From NCBI GenBank assembly GCA_030432295.1, contig JAUIHI010000013.1, forward strand, positions 100,564 to 164,563: a stretch of DNA of 64,000 bases. The letters are read 5' to 3'. Origin of the DNA: Anaerolineae bacterium (GTDB taxonomy: Bacteria > Chloroflexota > Anaerolineae > Caldilineales > Caldilineaceae). Position numbers and translations under genes: made by a program. Shown piece by piece: positions 41,613 through 50,993 of this stretch. The first letter of the stretch is position 1; the number at the start of each line of letters is the position of its first letter. The notes under the pieces were generated by a model. The model did no database searches and was not told where the DNA came from. It saw only the letters and a list, made by a program, of their open reading frames with translations.

Positions 41613-41891
41613 ATGACACTCATTCTGGAAATGCCCCGCGAATTGGAGAATGACCTCTTGGCCCAGTGGCAAGCGGTGGGCCTTATCAGTGATGTGCGCT
41701 ATGACCTCGCAAGTGAACCGATGCGTTTGCCCCACGGTTTACAGTCTCGGCTGCACGACCTCCTTGACCGTCAGGATGCCGGAGCCAAGTTGACAGCCGA
41801 AGAACGGCTGGAAGCCGAGAATCTGGTCGAATTGTCCGACTTTCTCTCGCTGCTCCAATTACGCGCTCTCTCTACATCTCATCCCAACTAA
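41613..41891 (+). CDS. Small helical partner protein of the second HNH nuclease
   Basis: The 92-residue protein is helical and charged: MTLILEMPRELENDLLAQWQ, LLDRQDAGAKLTAEERLEAE and NLVELSDFLSLLQLRALS. It has an L-T-x-E-E-x-x-E-x-x-x-L-V-E stretch that also occurs in the 135-residue partner at 5332-5739. Its stop overlaps the HNH start in TAATG. The arrangement repeats the first locus on a smaller scale. Possible roles are nuclease control or target recognition; there is no direct evidence for either. Confidence 0.72.
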   Translation: MTLILEMPRELENDLLAQWQAVGLISDVRYDLASEPMRLPHGLQSRLHDLLDRQDAGAKLTAEERLEAENLVELSDFLSLLQLRALSTSHPN

Positions 41892-42313
41892 TGCGCCAGA
41901 TACCCCTTGCGTTGCGGCGACGGGTCATCGGACGTGCCAGCAACTGCTGTGAATATTGCGGACTTGCGCAGGTTGGCCAGGCAGCTACGTTTCACATCGA
42001 TCACGTAATACCTGTGGTTGCAGGTGGAACAACCGCGATAGACAATCTGGCTCTGGCTTGTGTCTCCTGTTCGCTCCGAAAATCTGCCCGCCAAAGCTGC
42101 ATAGACCCCGAAACCGGTGAGAATGTCCCCATCTACAATCCCCGGAAATATGTGTGGCAAGCACACTTTCGCTGGGAGGACGTTCGGATCATTGGTCAGA
42201 CTCCAATCGGACGCGGGACTGTCGTTGCTCTGCAGATGAATCGACCGGTTATTTTGGCAATTCGTGCCGAAGAGAAACTGTTCCACCGGCATCCTCCCCA
42301 GATATTTGATTGA
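41891..42313 (+). CDS. HNH endonuclease (second copy)
   Basis: The 140-residue protein aligns over its full length with the HNH nuclease at 4914-5339. It has CCEYCGLAQVGQAATFHIDH, VIPVVAGGTTAIDNLALACV, SCSLRKSARQ, and the C-terminal IGRGTVVALQMNRPVILAIR. The catalytic His in HIDH, the Asn in DNLAL and two Cys pairs are all present. Identity between the copies is moderate, so they are paralogues that separated long ago or arrived separately. It is coupled to its partner by a TAATG overlap and preceded by a promoter-like element. Confidence 0.87.
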   Translation: MRQIPLALRRRVIGRASNCCEYCGLAQVGQAATFHIDHVIPVVAGGTTAIDNLALACVSCSLRKSARQSCIDPETGENVPIYNPRKYVWQAHFRWEDVRIIGQTPIGRGTVVALQMNRPVILAIRAEEKLFHRHPPQIFD

Positions 42314-42431
42314 TAGACAACTTGTAGGATTCCTGCCCTGCCCTGACATTACCTCTCTTGTGTGCTACAATCATAGACAGCGGACATCTGAACCCGCTCG
42401 AAACAACCCTTCCACCAGAAAACCAACGCGT

Positions 42432-43199
42432 ATGCCCCGCCGTCAATTGCTCTTTATTGTCCTGCTCAATGGGTTCATCAGCCTGGCGATTGCTGTGGCT
42501 GTGGTCTGGGTGGCCGAGCAGCGCCGACCCGACGCCGAAGAACTGGCCGCGCTCTACACCCCCGCGCCGCCAGTGGTGCTGATTGTGACTCCTACGCCCG
42601 CTGCCCCATCAGCCCAGCCCGCGGTTACGGCGATAGTGGAGCAACCCGCGGCCACTGCCACCAGCGCACCTGCAAGCAGCAGCACGCCGGAAATTTATGT
42701 GGTGGAAGCCGGGGACAGTCTCTTCGGGATCGCGCTCAGTTTTGGGCTGACAATTGACGCGCTGATGGAGGCCAATAACCTGACCAATCCCGATTTTGTT
42801 TTTGTGGGTCAACGGTTGAGCATTCCCGGCACAGGCGGAACAGCTTCGACAGCGGGTGGTTCCGAGCCAGCCGCTGCCCCCACCCCATCCACCGACGGGC
42901 TGGAACTGCGGGTGGAGCAGCCGGGCAATCTGGCCCAGGAGCAGGTGCAGGTGATCAACGACAGCGACGCCGCCTTCAATCTGCAAGGCTGGACTCTCAG
43001 CCGGGACGGCGGCCCCATCTACACTTTTGGCAATCTGCCTATCTTCCCCGGCGGCAGTGTACGGCTGCACAGCGGCAACGGCGAGGCCAATTCTGTCAAC
43101 CTCTACTGGGCGCTGGCCGAACCGGTCTGGTCGTCGGGCACAATCGCCCGCCTGCGCAATCCGGAAGGGACGCTTGTGACGAGTGTGACGATTCCGTAG
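42432..43199 (+). CDS. LysM and lamin-tail domain surface protein
   Basis: The 255-residue protein has an N-terminal signal-anchor helix (LLFIVLLNGFISLAIAVAVV), a Pro/Ala/Thr linker, then a LysM domain (IYVVEAGDSLFGIALSFGLT, ANNLTNPDFVFVGQRLSIPG). A C-terminal lamin-tail-like beta domain follows (LQGWTLSRDGGPIYTFGNLP, FPGGSVRLHSG). LysM binds peptidoglycan or similar sugars; the lamin-tail fold is a common extracellular module. It is thus a surface or cell-wall protein held in the membrane. The ATG at 42432 precedes the helix; there is no clear Shine-Dalgarno sequence. Short AGTGAATAG-type repeats separate it from the next gene. Confidence 0.85.
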   Translation: MPRRQLLFIVLLNGFISLAIAVAVVWVAEQRRPDAEELAALYTPAPPVVLIVTPTPAAPSAQPAVTAIVEQPAATATSAPASSSTPEIYVVEAGDSLFGIALSFGLTIDALMEANNLTNPDFVFVGQRLSIPGTGGTASTAGGSEPAAAPTPSTDGLELRVEQPGNLAQEQVQVINDSDAAFNLQGWTLSRDGGPIYTFGNLPIFPGGSVRLHSGNGEANSVNLYWALAEPVWSSGTIARLRNPEGTLVTSVTIP

Positions 43200-43280
43200 A
43201 GAATGGGAAGAACGATAGTGAATAGTGAGGGGTGAATAGCGAGTTGTGAATGAGACGCCACCTGCAACAGGAGTGTACCA

Positions 43281-44225
43281 ATGAAAAAAGTAGGCATTCT
43301 GGCTGGTCGTGAACGGAGCTTTCCCGCCGCTCTGATTGAACGGGTGGCGTCCAGGGATGCGGGGGTGGAGGCGGAGTGGGTGAAACTGGGTGGCACCGCG
43401 GTCAATTCCCACACACCCTACGCGGTGATTGTGGACCGCATCAGCCACGAAGTGCCCTACTATCAGCTCTTTCTGAAGCACGCCCATTTGCAGGGCGCAG
43501 TGATCATCAACAACCCCTTCGCCCGCATTGTAGAGGACAAATTCACAGCCAACCTTCTGGCCCAGCAGGTCGGCGTGGCCGTGCCCAAGACGGTTATTCT
43601 GCCCAACAAAGCCTACATCCCCGACATCACCGGCGAGAGCCTGACCAATCTGATGCACCCCCTGGACTGGGAGATGATCGCCCGCTATATCGGCCTGCCC
43701 GCTGTGATGAAACCGGCGGTGGGCGGCGGCTGGAAGTCAGTGAGTATCGTCCACTCCCTGCCAGAGATGCTGGCCGCCTACGACGCTTCGGACCAGTTGT
43801 CGATGATGGCCCAGGAGTTCATCCACTGGGACCGCTACGTGCGCTGTCTTTGCATCGGGCGGGAGAAGGTGCTGCCCATTGCCTGGGACCCGACGAAGCC
43901 CCACAACGAGCGCTATTTGCAACAGCAGGGCGATCTGCCCGACTATCTCTCTGCCGCGGAGACCGAGCGGGTGATCAGCGATGCCCTGAAACTCTGCCAG
44001 GCGCTGGGTCACGATATGAATACCGTCGAGTTCGCCTTCCACAACGGCGTGCCCTATGCCATCGATTTCACCAACAGCGCACCGGACCTGGACATTGCCA
44101 GCCTGGGCGAGTGGCACTTCAACTGGGCAGTGGACGCTATGACCGATCTGGTGATCGAGCGGGCGCTGGCTGTGCCAGAGAACCGGCTGGCCCTGGACAG
44201 TTATGCCAGGGCGTTTGCCGGGTAG
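43281..44225 (+). CDS. ATP-grasp enzyme of unknown substrate
   Basis: The 314-residue protein is ATP-grasp-like (RimK/glutathione-synthase group). It has an N-terminal pre-ATP-grasp domain (MKKVGILAGRERSFPAALIE), VEDKFTANLLAQQVGVAVPK and a lysine-rich nucleotide strand AVMKPAVGGGWKSV. VRCLCIGREKVLPIAWDP and a metal-binding acidic region (NTVEFAFHNGVPYAIDFTNS) follow. ATP-grasp enzymes join a carboxylate to an amine or other nucleophile through an acyl phosphate. Substrates vary from peptides to amino acids, so no more can be said. AGGAG lies 8 bases upstream. It runs into the convergent large permease gene with only 30 bases between. Confidence 0.8.
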   Translation: MKKVGILAGRERSFPAALIERVASRDAGVEAEWVKLGGTAVNSHTPYAVIVDRISHEVPYYQLFLKHAHLQGAVIINNPFARIVEDKFTANLLAQQVGVAVPKTVILPNKAYIPDITGESLTNLMHPLDWEMIARYIGLPAVMKPAVGGGWKSVSIVHSLPEMLAAYDASDQLSMMAQEFIHWDRYVRCLCIGREKVLPIAWDPTKPHNERYLQQQGDLPDYLSAAETERVISDALKLCQALGHDMNTVEFAFHNGVPYAIDFTNSAPDLDIASLGEWHFNWAVDAMTDLVIERALAVPENRLALDSYARAFAG

Positions 44226-44255
44226 CGAACACTCTTCATTCCGCGATCTCTCCCC

Positions 44256-47200
44256 CTACTCATAGCGCAGCGCCTCGGCGGGATAGACCCTCGACGCCTG
44301 CCAGGCGGGCAGAATCGTTGTTATCAGCGAGAAGAGCCAGGCGACCAGCAGCATCCCGCCGATGGAGAGCCAGGGGATGGGGAAGGCCTGATCCGTCGCC
44401 AGTGTGTAGAACTGGCCGATCATTTTGTCGGCCAGGGAGAGACCAGTGGCCGCGCCGATCAGAATGCCGGAGAGAGCGATAAAGCTCGATTCCAGAATAA
44501 AGGCCAGGGAAACCATTCCCTTCTGGTAGCCGATGGCCCGCAGCATCCCCACCTGCTGGCGACGCTCGACGACGGCCCGGCTGCTGATAACCCCCAGCCC
44601 GGCGATACCCACCAGCAATCCCAGCGCCAGAAAGCCCTGGAAGAGTTGCAGGATGCCCCGCAGCACAGCCTGCCCCGCCGCGAACTGCTCCACCAGCAGG
44701 GTGGCATTGAGACCGCTGCTCAGCATCGACTTCTCCAACGCCTGGGCCGCGGCCACCTGATCCACCCCCTCCACCAACTTCACATAAAAACTCTCCGGGC
44801 GCACCGGCTCGCTGTTGAGGCTATCCAGCACGGCTTTGTTCATCTGCACACTGCCAGCGGCCAGGGTGTCGCTGGATTCCAGTATACCGATGACCTGCAC
44901 TGTGCGGGTCACTGCCGCGTCCCCTTCGCCGAAGCGCACTTCCATCGAAACAGAGGGTAGTTCGCCCCCCTCTTCCCAGACAATACCCCCCAGAGTGAAA
45001 TAGCCCCGCCGTCCTCCGGGACCGCTACCCATCTCGTCTTCATCCGGGCCGGGATCGAAATTCCGGGGGCGATCCGTCAGCCGGGATGTGGTGATTACGG
45101 CTACGTCATCCCGTTCCCCCAGCGCTTGCCAGACAGCCGCGTCGTCGGCATAGCCCGCGGCCCGCATGGCAAAGGGATAGACCGTCGCGGCCTGTTGGGC
45201 ATAGCCAGCGTCGATGCCTGTCAACCCTATCGGTGCCCAACCCGAACCGCTGGAGCCAGTCTGCCGGGCCTCCACAGTCTGCCGGGCCTCCACACTCAGC
45301 CGGGAGACCGAACCCATCACCGCCACCGCATCGGCGGGGAAATCGGGCCGGGTGGCGGCTTCACTCGCCAGGTCCGTGGCTGGGTCGAAGAAGCTGAGCA
45401 GACCGCTGGATAGCTCCACATCGAAGCCCGCGGTGGCCTCTTCGCTGGGGGTGGCTATCGTCTGGGTGGCGTTGATGACAACGCTCATAATCGTCACTGT
45501 CGTAATCACCATCGCAAAGAGCAGCATTGTCGCACCCGTGCGGAAGCGGGCGCTGAGTGGATAGGCGATGGCCGTCTTCAGCACCGGGGCCAGCACACCG
45601 ATGCCGCCGAAGAGCCGGGTGACGAGTCCGGCGGTCGTGTCCGCGTTGAACATCACCACCAAAATTGCACCGGCAATAATCATCGGGCCGCTGATGACGA
45701 AGGAGGCCAGCAGCCAGGCCGGGTTCTGGCTGAAGAGCGCGCTCTCCAGACCGGTAATCGTCGTCCAGGGCACGGCCCACAGGACGAGCAGACCCAGACC
45801 GATGGCTGTGTAGATAATTCGCTCGCGCAGGGCTGAACGCAACCGGGTCCGTTCCAGCAGCCAGCCCGCGGCCAGCCCCGCGCCAAAGAGCAGGAATGTG
45901 ATGGCGATGAGGGTAAGCGTCTGCCCCTCTTCCTGGGCCAGCCAGAGCAGATAGCCGCCCACCCCCAGCAGCAGGGGACCGACCGCAGCCCGCCAGATTT
46001 TGCCCGGGGTGGAGAGACGGTTGAGTCCGTTCCGGTCGGGCAAATCCCGGATGGCGGCCACGATATTCAGGCGGCTCACCTGCCAGGAGGCAATGGTGAC
46101 GACGAAGAAAGTGAGGATGACGCCCACACAGTAGGCGATAATCATCGATGTGGGCGCAACCGACCAGACAAACTCGAAGGGAATGGAGTTGCTGGTCACC
46201 TGCTGGGTGAAACTGCCAAAGACGCCGCGGATGAAACCGATCATTGCGTAGGAGACGAGCAGCCCAAACCCCAGGCCGAGCAGCGCCGCGGCCAGATCGT
46301 AGACAAGCCCTTCGGTCACAAACATCTGCACCAGATGGCCCCGCTGCATCCCCACAGCCCGGGCAATACCCATCTCGGCCCGGCGCTCCGCGGCCATCAT
46401 CACATAAATCAGGAAAATCAGAAGGATACCGGCCAGGATGGAAAAGGCCCCGAAGATAGAAAACATCGAGCCAAAGGCCACGCCCGCGATGTCGGCGGCG
46501 TTGACGACGAACTGTTTGCTCAGAGGCGAAAGCACCTCAAAGTCGTCCAGATTGTCGAAGGCCGCGGTCAGGTCGGCTTTGCTGCTGCCGGGCAGGGGCA
46601 GATCGAGCAGCCACTCGCGCACGGCTGTGCTGCCCAGAGCGATGCGGAAGGTGTCCACATCCACCGGGTTGGCCGGGTCCACCGCCGTCTTCAGCGCATC
46701 CATCTGGTCCCGAAAACCGGTGACGCCCATCATCTGTTCCGCGAAATCGGTCAAAAATTGGGGCGCATCGTCCATCTCTGTCACCGGATTTTGCGCGCTG
46801 TCGGCCCGGCTGGCGATGAGAGAAGCCACATCTTCGCTGCGCAGAATAGCGATGGCCGCGGACAGTTTGGCGTCGTTCAGCGAAAGGCTGCGCAGCACCT
46901 CATTCGTCGAGTCGGTCAGCGCCATCCCTGCCACTTCGTCGCCCCGGTTGGAGACGAGAATGCTGTTGACCCGCCCGGACATAAAGAGCAGCTTCTGGGC
47001 CTCGCTCACATCCAGCATCACCACCGGCGTCAGTGCGCCCATCGGGCCGGACTCCTGCACAATCGCCCGCACCCGGTAGGGCACGGGGATGGGGCCGACG
47101 AAAATCTCCAGCAGGTCGCCGGCCCGAGCGTTGAGCTGCTGCGCGCCCAGTTCGTTGAGATAGACATCGCCCTGGCGCAGTTGCAGCCCGTATTGGCTGA

Positions 47201-48278
47201 GTGTGGCGTCGATGTCTTGGCCGAGGGTATTCAAATTGAAGGAGGAAAGCAGCGCGGTCGTTGTGGAGAGGGGACTGGTGATGTCCAGCCCCAGAGTTTC
47301 AAGTGTGGGCAGCGTCACCGGTGCGTCCGGGTCGATGTTTAAGCGTTCGAGCTGCTCGTCGGTCAGCCCCAGCCCTTCCAGGCTGAGGGTGTCGATGCCC
47401 TGCTCGTCCAGGAGCGATGTGTCGATGCCCAGGCCACGCAGGGTTGCCACGTCCAGTCTGAGGTCGCGCAGGGAAGTGTTGAGGGGCTGGTCGGTGGTGA
47501 GCAATGCGCCCACCGCGGCGATGGCCGCGCCTGCTTCCACGACGCCCACATTTTCCACGCCAAAGCGGGACGCGGTGTCGCCGATGAGGGTTTGGGTCCC
47601 CGCGAAGAGATTGGCTGCACCGACGAAAATGTTGCCCACCCCCGGTTGCAGATCGCCCATGCGCACGGGCACGCCGTCGCTGTCGTGGAGGCCCATTTCC
47701 TGGGTGTAGTTCTCGTCCACGGCAAAGATAAAGCCCAGGGGTTCGCCCTGGCCGGTGTTCACATTGCGCACAATTGTGGGGAAGATAATCGATCCGGCCA
47801 CCCCGTCCACCAGCGGTTCGTTCGCCAGTTCGTCGCGCAGGGTGTCGTAGCGGGCCTGGTCGATGCCGGGCAGTCCGTCCTCCAGCAGAGCGAGGACTGT
47901 CGCCAGGTCCCCCGCGGCCAGGTCGTTGAGCAACTGTGCCTGTTCGCTGTCGCCTTCCACCGCGCCGTCGTCGGCCAGGGCCATCAGATCGCCCAGAAAA
48001 GCGGGGGAGACCACCTGATCGATCATCCCGTAGGCGTTGACCGCGTGGCGCTGCACGGAAGTGTTGAGGGTGTCGCCCAAGCTGAGCGCGCTGACAATAA
48101 TCAGTGTGCTGAGAGTCAGGCCGACGACGATCAGCACGGACTGGGCCGGTCGGCGGGGGATATTGCGCAGCCCCAGTTTGGCGATAATCGGTTTGCGCAG
48201 GGCAATCAACCCCACGCCCAGAAGAATGAGTCCCAGAGCGATGGCGAGGGCGATGGCAGTGGTGTTTAGGATATTCAT
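44256..48278 (-). CDS. Very large FtsX/MacB-type ABC permease
   Basis: The 1340-residue protein has an N-terminal helix, a FtsX-like permease core and several helices (LAGILLIFLIYVMMAAERRA, GLLVGIAGLGVISSRAVV). There are two FtsX domains, about residues 620-760 and 1180-1340, and two large extracytoplasmic regions. The first of these contains repeated Leu-rich sequence (RDLRLDVATLRGLGIDTSLL, GIDTLSLEGLGLTDEQLERL). An 18-bp tandem duplication (45259-45294) adds VEARQT twice in the second. The cognate ATPase is encoded at 49120-49851 on the same strand, with a hydrolase gene in between. MacB/LolCDE-type systems push peptides, lipids or lipoproteins outward. Usual permeases are 400-850 residues, so this one is unusually long. 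Confidence 0.85.
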   Translation of the reverse strand: MNILNTTAIALAIALGLILLGVGLIALRKPIIAKLGLRNIPRRPAQSVLIVVGLTLSTLIIVSALSLGDTLNTSVQRHAVNAYGMIDQVVSPAFLGDLMALADDGAVEGDSEQAQLLNDLAAGDLATVLALLEDGLPGIDQARYDTLRDELANEPLVDGVAGSIIFPTIVRNVNTGQGEPLGFIFAVDENYTQEMGLHDSDGVPVRMGDLQPGVGNIFVGAANLFAGTQTLIGDTASRFGVENVGVVEAGAAIAAVGALLTTDQPLNTSLRDLRLDVATLRGLGIDTSLLDEQGIDTLSLEGLGLTDEQLERLNIDPDAPVTLPTLETLGLDITSPLSTTTALLSSFNLNTLGQDIDATLSQYGLQLRQGDVYLNELGAQQLNARAGDLLEIFVGPIPVPYRVRAIVQESGPMGALTPVVMLDVSEAQKLLFMSGRVNSILVSNRGDEVAGMALTDSTNEVLRSLSLNDAKLSAAIAILRSEDVASLIASRADSAQNPVTEMDDAPQFLTDFAEQMMGVTGFRDQMDALKTAVDPANPVDVDTFRIALGSTAVREWLLDLPLPGSSKADLTAAFDNLDDFEVLSPLSKQFVVNAADIAGVAFGSMFSIFGAFSILAGILLIFLIYVMMAAERRAEMGIARAVGMQRGHLVQMFVTEGLVYDLAAALLGLGFGLLVSYAMIGFIRGVFGSFTQQVTSNSIPFEFVWSVAPTSMIIAYCVGVILTFFVVTIASWQVSRLNIVAAIRDLPDRNGLNRLSTPGKIWRAAVGPLLLGVGGYLLWLAQEEGQTLTLIAITFLLFGAGLAAGWLLERTRLRSALRERIIYTAIGLGLLVLWAVPWTTITGLESALFSQNPAWLLASFVISGPMIIAGAILVVMFNADTTAGLVTRLFGGIGVLAPVLKTAIAYPLSARFRTGATMLLFAMVITTVTIMSVVINATQTIATPSEEATAGFDVELSSGLLSFFDPATDLASEAATRPDFPADAVAVMGSVSRLSVEARQTVEARQTGSSGSGWAPIGLTGIDAGYAQQAATVYPFAMRAAGYADDAAVWQALGERDDVAVITTSRLTDRPRNFDPGPDEDEMGSGPGGRRGYFTLGGIVWEEGGELPSVSMEVRFGEGDAAVTRTVQVIGILESSDTLAAGSVQMNKAVLDSLNSEPVRPESFYVKLVEGVDQVAAAQALEKSMLSSGLNATLLVEQFAAGQAVLRGILQLFQGFLALGLLVGIAGLGVISSRAVVERRQQVGMLRAIGYQKGMVSLAFILESSFIALSGILIGAATGLSLADKMIGQFYTLATDQAFPIPWLSIGGMLLVAWLFSLITTILPAWQASRVYPAEALRYE

Positions 48279-48342
48279 GAATTGACGCTTTCGTGTTGCG
48301 TAATTGGTGGCAAATGGGAACAGTCACCGATGGGTGCCGCTG

Positions 48343-49104
48343 TTATTTATCAATCGCATCCAGCAAAGAGAGAAATGCAGAAACAGTCATTTCTTGCTGT
48401 TTTTCCCGACTGATGTCGGCCTGGCCATCGCCCAGTTGTGTGCCATAATAGCCAAATTGGGCGTGATTTCCCCCGGCAATCTCGACCCAAAGCGTGTCAG
48501 CGGGCAGAAATTTGCTGGTTTCTTTGACCTCTGGCACGCTTGCCAGCCCGTCTTTGGTTGCGTAGATTTTCATGACAAGAAGATCGCTGTCCGACAGATC
48601 GAACGCTGCCTCTTTGGGATGAGATGTTCCAATGAGTACAAGCCCGGCGAACAGATCGCCAGTGTCGTGGGCGAAGCGGGATGCGATGGCTGCTCCCCGG
48701 GAATGGCCGCCCAGCACCCAGCGTTGAACCGAAGGGTCCGCCTCGATTATCCGGCGGGTGTTTTCCAGTACAGTCGCTTCTTGTCCGGGGAAAATGGCAG
48801 ACCTGAGCGGCAGTTTGACGATATGGATGGGAAATCCGGCTTCGGCTAAACGGTGTGCCATCGGTGCATAGGCTTTCGGGTCAATCAATGCGCCCGGATA
48901 GAAAACAACACCGGTACTGCGCCTATTCTCGACGGGCGAAAAGTCGATGCTTTGGCTGCTTTCTGACACAGCAATGACCGGATCGCTTTGTAGAACGGCA
49001 TCGGGAACACCCCGACTTTGGGTGGAATAGGCCATCCAAAGAAAAAATGACAATCCGGCAGTCACCCAAACGACACGGATGATTTTTATGATCCGGCGTG
49101 CCAT
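48343..49104 (-). CDS. Membrane-anchored alpha/beta hydrolase
   Basis: The 253-residue protein starts with a signal-anchor helix (IIRVVWVTAGLSFFLWMAYS), so the enzyme should face outward. It has GVVFYPGALIDPKAYAPMAH, the nucleophile elbow VLGGHSRGAAIASRF and a catalytic His in IAGGNHAQFGYYG. This matches the alpha/beta hydrolase_5 group. Its gene sits between the ABC ATPase and the permease, 15 bases after the former and 64 bases before the latter, so all three look co-transcribed. It might trim or release the material exported by the transporter. The substrate is unknown. Confidence 0.82.
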   Translation of the reverse strand: MARRIIKIIRVVWVTAGLSFFLWMAYSTQSRGVPDAVLQSDPVIAVSESSQSIDFSPVENRRSTGVVFYPGALIDPKAYAPMAHRLAEAGFPIHIVKLPLRSAIFPGQEATVLENTRRIIEADPSVQRWVLGGHSRGAAIASRFAHDTGDLFAGLVLIGTSHPKEAAFDLSDSDLLVMKIYATKDGLASVPEVKETSKFLPADTLWVEIAGGNHAQFGYYGTQLGDGQADISREKQQEMTVSAFLSLLDAIDK

Positions 49105-49119
49105 TGCAATCCCTTTTCC

Positions 49120-49851
49120 TTATGCCGGTTGAGCTTCATTTGTCATCGCCGCTTCGACATGCTCTCTGACCGTCTCCCCGACAATCTGCCCATCCCGCAT
49201 GCGCACCACCCGATCACAGAGCGCGCCCACCTGCTCGTCGTGGGTGACGATGACAAATGTGCGTCCCTGCTCTTTGTTCAGCTTCTGCATCAGGGCCAGG
49301 ATTTCGTCGGAGGTGGTCGCGTCCAAATTGCCGGTGGGTTCGTCGGCCCAGACCAGCGCGGGGTTGTTGACCAGCGCGCGGGCGATTGTCACCCGTTGGC
49401 GCTGGCCGCCGGAGAGTTCGGCGGGGCGGTGGTTGGCCCGATCCCCCAGGCCCACCGCATCCAGCGCGTCTTTGGCCCGGCGGCGGGCATCGGCTTGGCT
49501 CACATTGCTGACGAGCAGAGGTAACTCCACATTTTCCTGGGCGGTGATCACAGGCAGCAGATTGAAGGTCTGGAAGACAAAGCCCATCCGTTCGGCCCGC
49601 CAGGTGGTGCGTTTGCGGTCGCTCATTTTGGAGAGGGACGCGCCTTCGATCAGCACTTCGCCCTCGTCGAAATAGTCGAGACCGGAGAGGCAGTTGAGGA
49701 GGGTCGTCTTGCCGCAGCCCGACGGCCCCATAATCGCCACCATCTCGCCGGGCTGGATGGTCAGGTCCACCCCGCGCAGGGCGTGGACTTCGATGGCGCC
49801 GGTGTGGAAGGTCTTGTGGACGTTGTGGGCGTCGATAATTGGATCGGGCAT
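49120..49851 (-). CDS. ABC transporter ATPase (LolD/MacB-type)
   Basis: The 243-residue ATPase has Walker [20 protein letters not shown], the Q-loop FQTFNLLPV, the signature [19 protein letters not shown], Walker [12 protein letters not shown] and the H-loop VIVTHDE. The opening [20 protein letters not shown] is typical of LolD/MacB/FtsE-like exporters. It is read first in the minus-strand run with the hydrolase and the large permease, which it should power. The promoter region (49852-50164) is shared with the divergent EamA gene. Confidence 0.93.
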   Translation of the reverse strand: MPDPIIDAHNVHKTFHTGAIEVHALRGVDLTIQPGEMVAIMGPSGCGKTTLLNCLSGLDYFDEGEVLIEGASLSKMSDRKRTTWRAERMGFVFQTFNLLPVITAQENVELPLLVSNVSQADARRRAKDALDAVGLGDRANHRPAELSGGQRQRVTIARALVNNPALVWADEPTGNLDATTSDEILALMQKLNKEQGRTFVIVTHDEQVGALCDRVVRMRDGQIVGETVREHVEAAMTNEAQPA

Positions 49852-50164
49852 GGGAAAGTTCTCCGTAGTGCGTGGTGCGTGAACTGGGACAGGTACTGTG
49901 TTCCGCGTCAGAAGTCATTGGAGTTTCTGATTGTAAGTTGTAAATACAGTATAACGGACAAACCGGTTTCTGGGATCATCCCAGCGGCTATCCTCGGTGG
50001 ACTTTTTGATGAACGGCGCATCATCCAAAAGGTGGAGAGGCGCACGCGCCCATCGGATACACTACGCAGGGGAACGGAATCGGTTGCAGCCGGTTCGCAC
50101 CCAATGGCAATGAACTGTAGAATGAGAGGGACGTTCGTATCCATTCCGTTTGCCGGAGGTCCAG
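49852..50164. other. Divergent intergenic region
   Basis: These 313 bases separate the divergent ABC ATPase and EamA genes. No open frame with a credible start and no strong hairpin is seen. GGAGGT at 50155-50160 is the ribosome site for the EamA gene. An A/T-rich tract near 49930-49960 could hold promoters, but none is clear. Confidence 0.5.
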
Positions 50165-50596
50165 ATGAACTCGCTCGTTCTGCCCTGGTGGGGCTATGCC
50201 TTGCTCTCCGCTTTCTTTGCTGCCCTGACTACTCTCTTCGCCAAATTGGGGGTGGCTGGTGTCAGTTCCAATCTGGCGACGGCCATCCGCACGGCTGTGG
50301 TGCTGGTGATCGCCTGGGCTATTGTCTTTGCCAACGGCGAGGTGCGGGCCATCGATCAGATTCCGGGCCGGGTCTGGTTCTGGCTGATCCTTTCGGCCAT
50401 TGCCACGGGCCTCTCCTGGCTGGCCTATTTTCGGGCGTTGCAGATGGGCAATGCCTCATCGGTGGCACCCATCGACAAGTCCAGCCTGGCCCTGATTCTG
50501 ATCCTATCGGCGCTCTTTCTGGGCGAGGCGATCACCTGGAAAACCGCATTGGGTACAGTTGCGATTCTGGCCGGGACGCTGCTTTTTATTCTTTAG
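50165..50596 (+). CDS. Half-size EamA-family membrane transporter
   Basis: The 143-residue protein has one EamA domain with five helices (YALLSAFFAALTTLFAKLGV, TAVVLVIAWAIVFANGE, WFWLILSAIATGLSWLAYFR, SLALILILSALFLGEAI, ALGTVAILAGTLLFIL). Full-length DMT transporters have two such domains; half-size members probably dimerise. The motif FRALQMGNASSVAPIDKSSL is typical. The start at 50165 has GGAGGT five bases upstream. It is divergent from the ABC ATPase. The substrate is unknown. Confidence 0.85.
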   Translation: MNSLVLPWWGYALLSAFFAALTTLFAKLGVAGVSSNLATAIRTAVVLVIAWAIVFANGEVRAIDQIPGRVWFWLILSAIATGLSWLAYFRALQMGNASSVAPIDKSSLALILILSALFLGEAITWKTALGTVAILAGTLLFIL

Positions 50597-50993
50597 AGCC
50601 TGTTTGAATAGTACAAGCGCTAAGTGAAACGCTTGCGTTTGCACCGGCGTAGGGGATGCAGTTCTATGGGCGCGAATATCTCTCTGAGAAAGAAATACGT
50701 CCAGGCAGGGAAATCCGCGAGGTGGAACGATAAAGCTGCCCACCCTGGACACAAGTGTTCTCGCCAGTTTGAATCCTACCGTATATTTACCCGCGAATCT
50801 CGCTGGCATTTTAGTCTACGTCCCCGAATTTGAGTATGTGCCGGAACTGGATTTTTGTTACAGCTATTATGTGATGTGGGATGTTATCTTGGCGGTATCC
50901 ATGACAATGTGGAGGTTTTTCAGACGATGACACTGGTTGCAACCGTTGATCGGCCTCCATTTGCACAAAAGATACGCTAACTACTCACGCCTT
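50597..50993. other. Intergenic region without recognised gene
   Basis: These 397 bases contain a small near-palindrome (GTGAAACGCTTGCGTTTGCAC at 50621-50641) after the EamA gene and A/T-rich sequence at 50850-50890 that may carry the promoter for the binding-protein/MscS pair. No gene is supported. Confidence 0.5.

Noticed and set aside
46335..47342. 335-residue plus-strand frame inside the large permease gene
   Set aside because: His/Arg/Gln-rich composition typical of a shadow frame; no start signal.
50597..50993. Small open frames in the spacer before the double SBP gene
   Set aside because: No ribosome site, no family pattern and Arg/Ser-rich composition.
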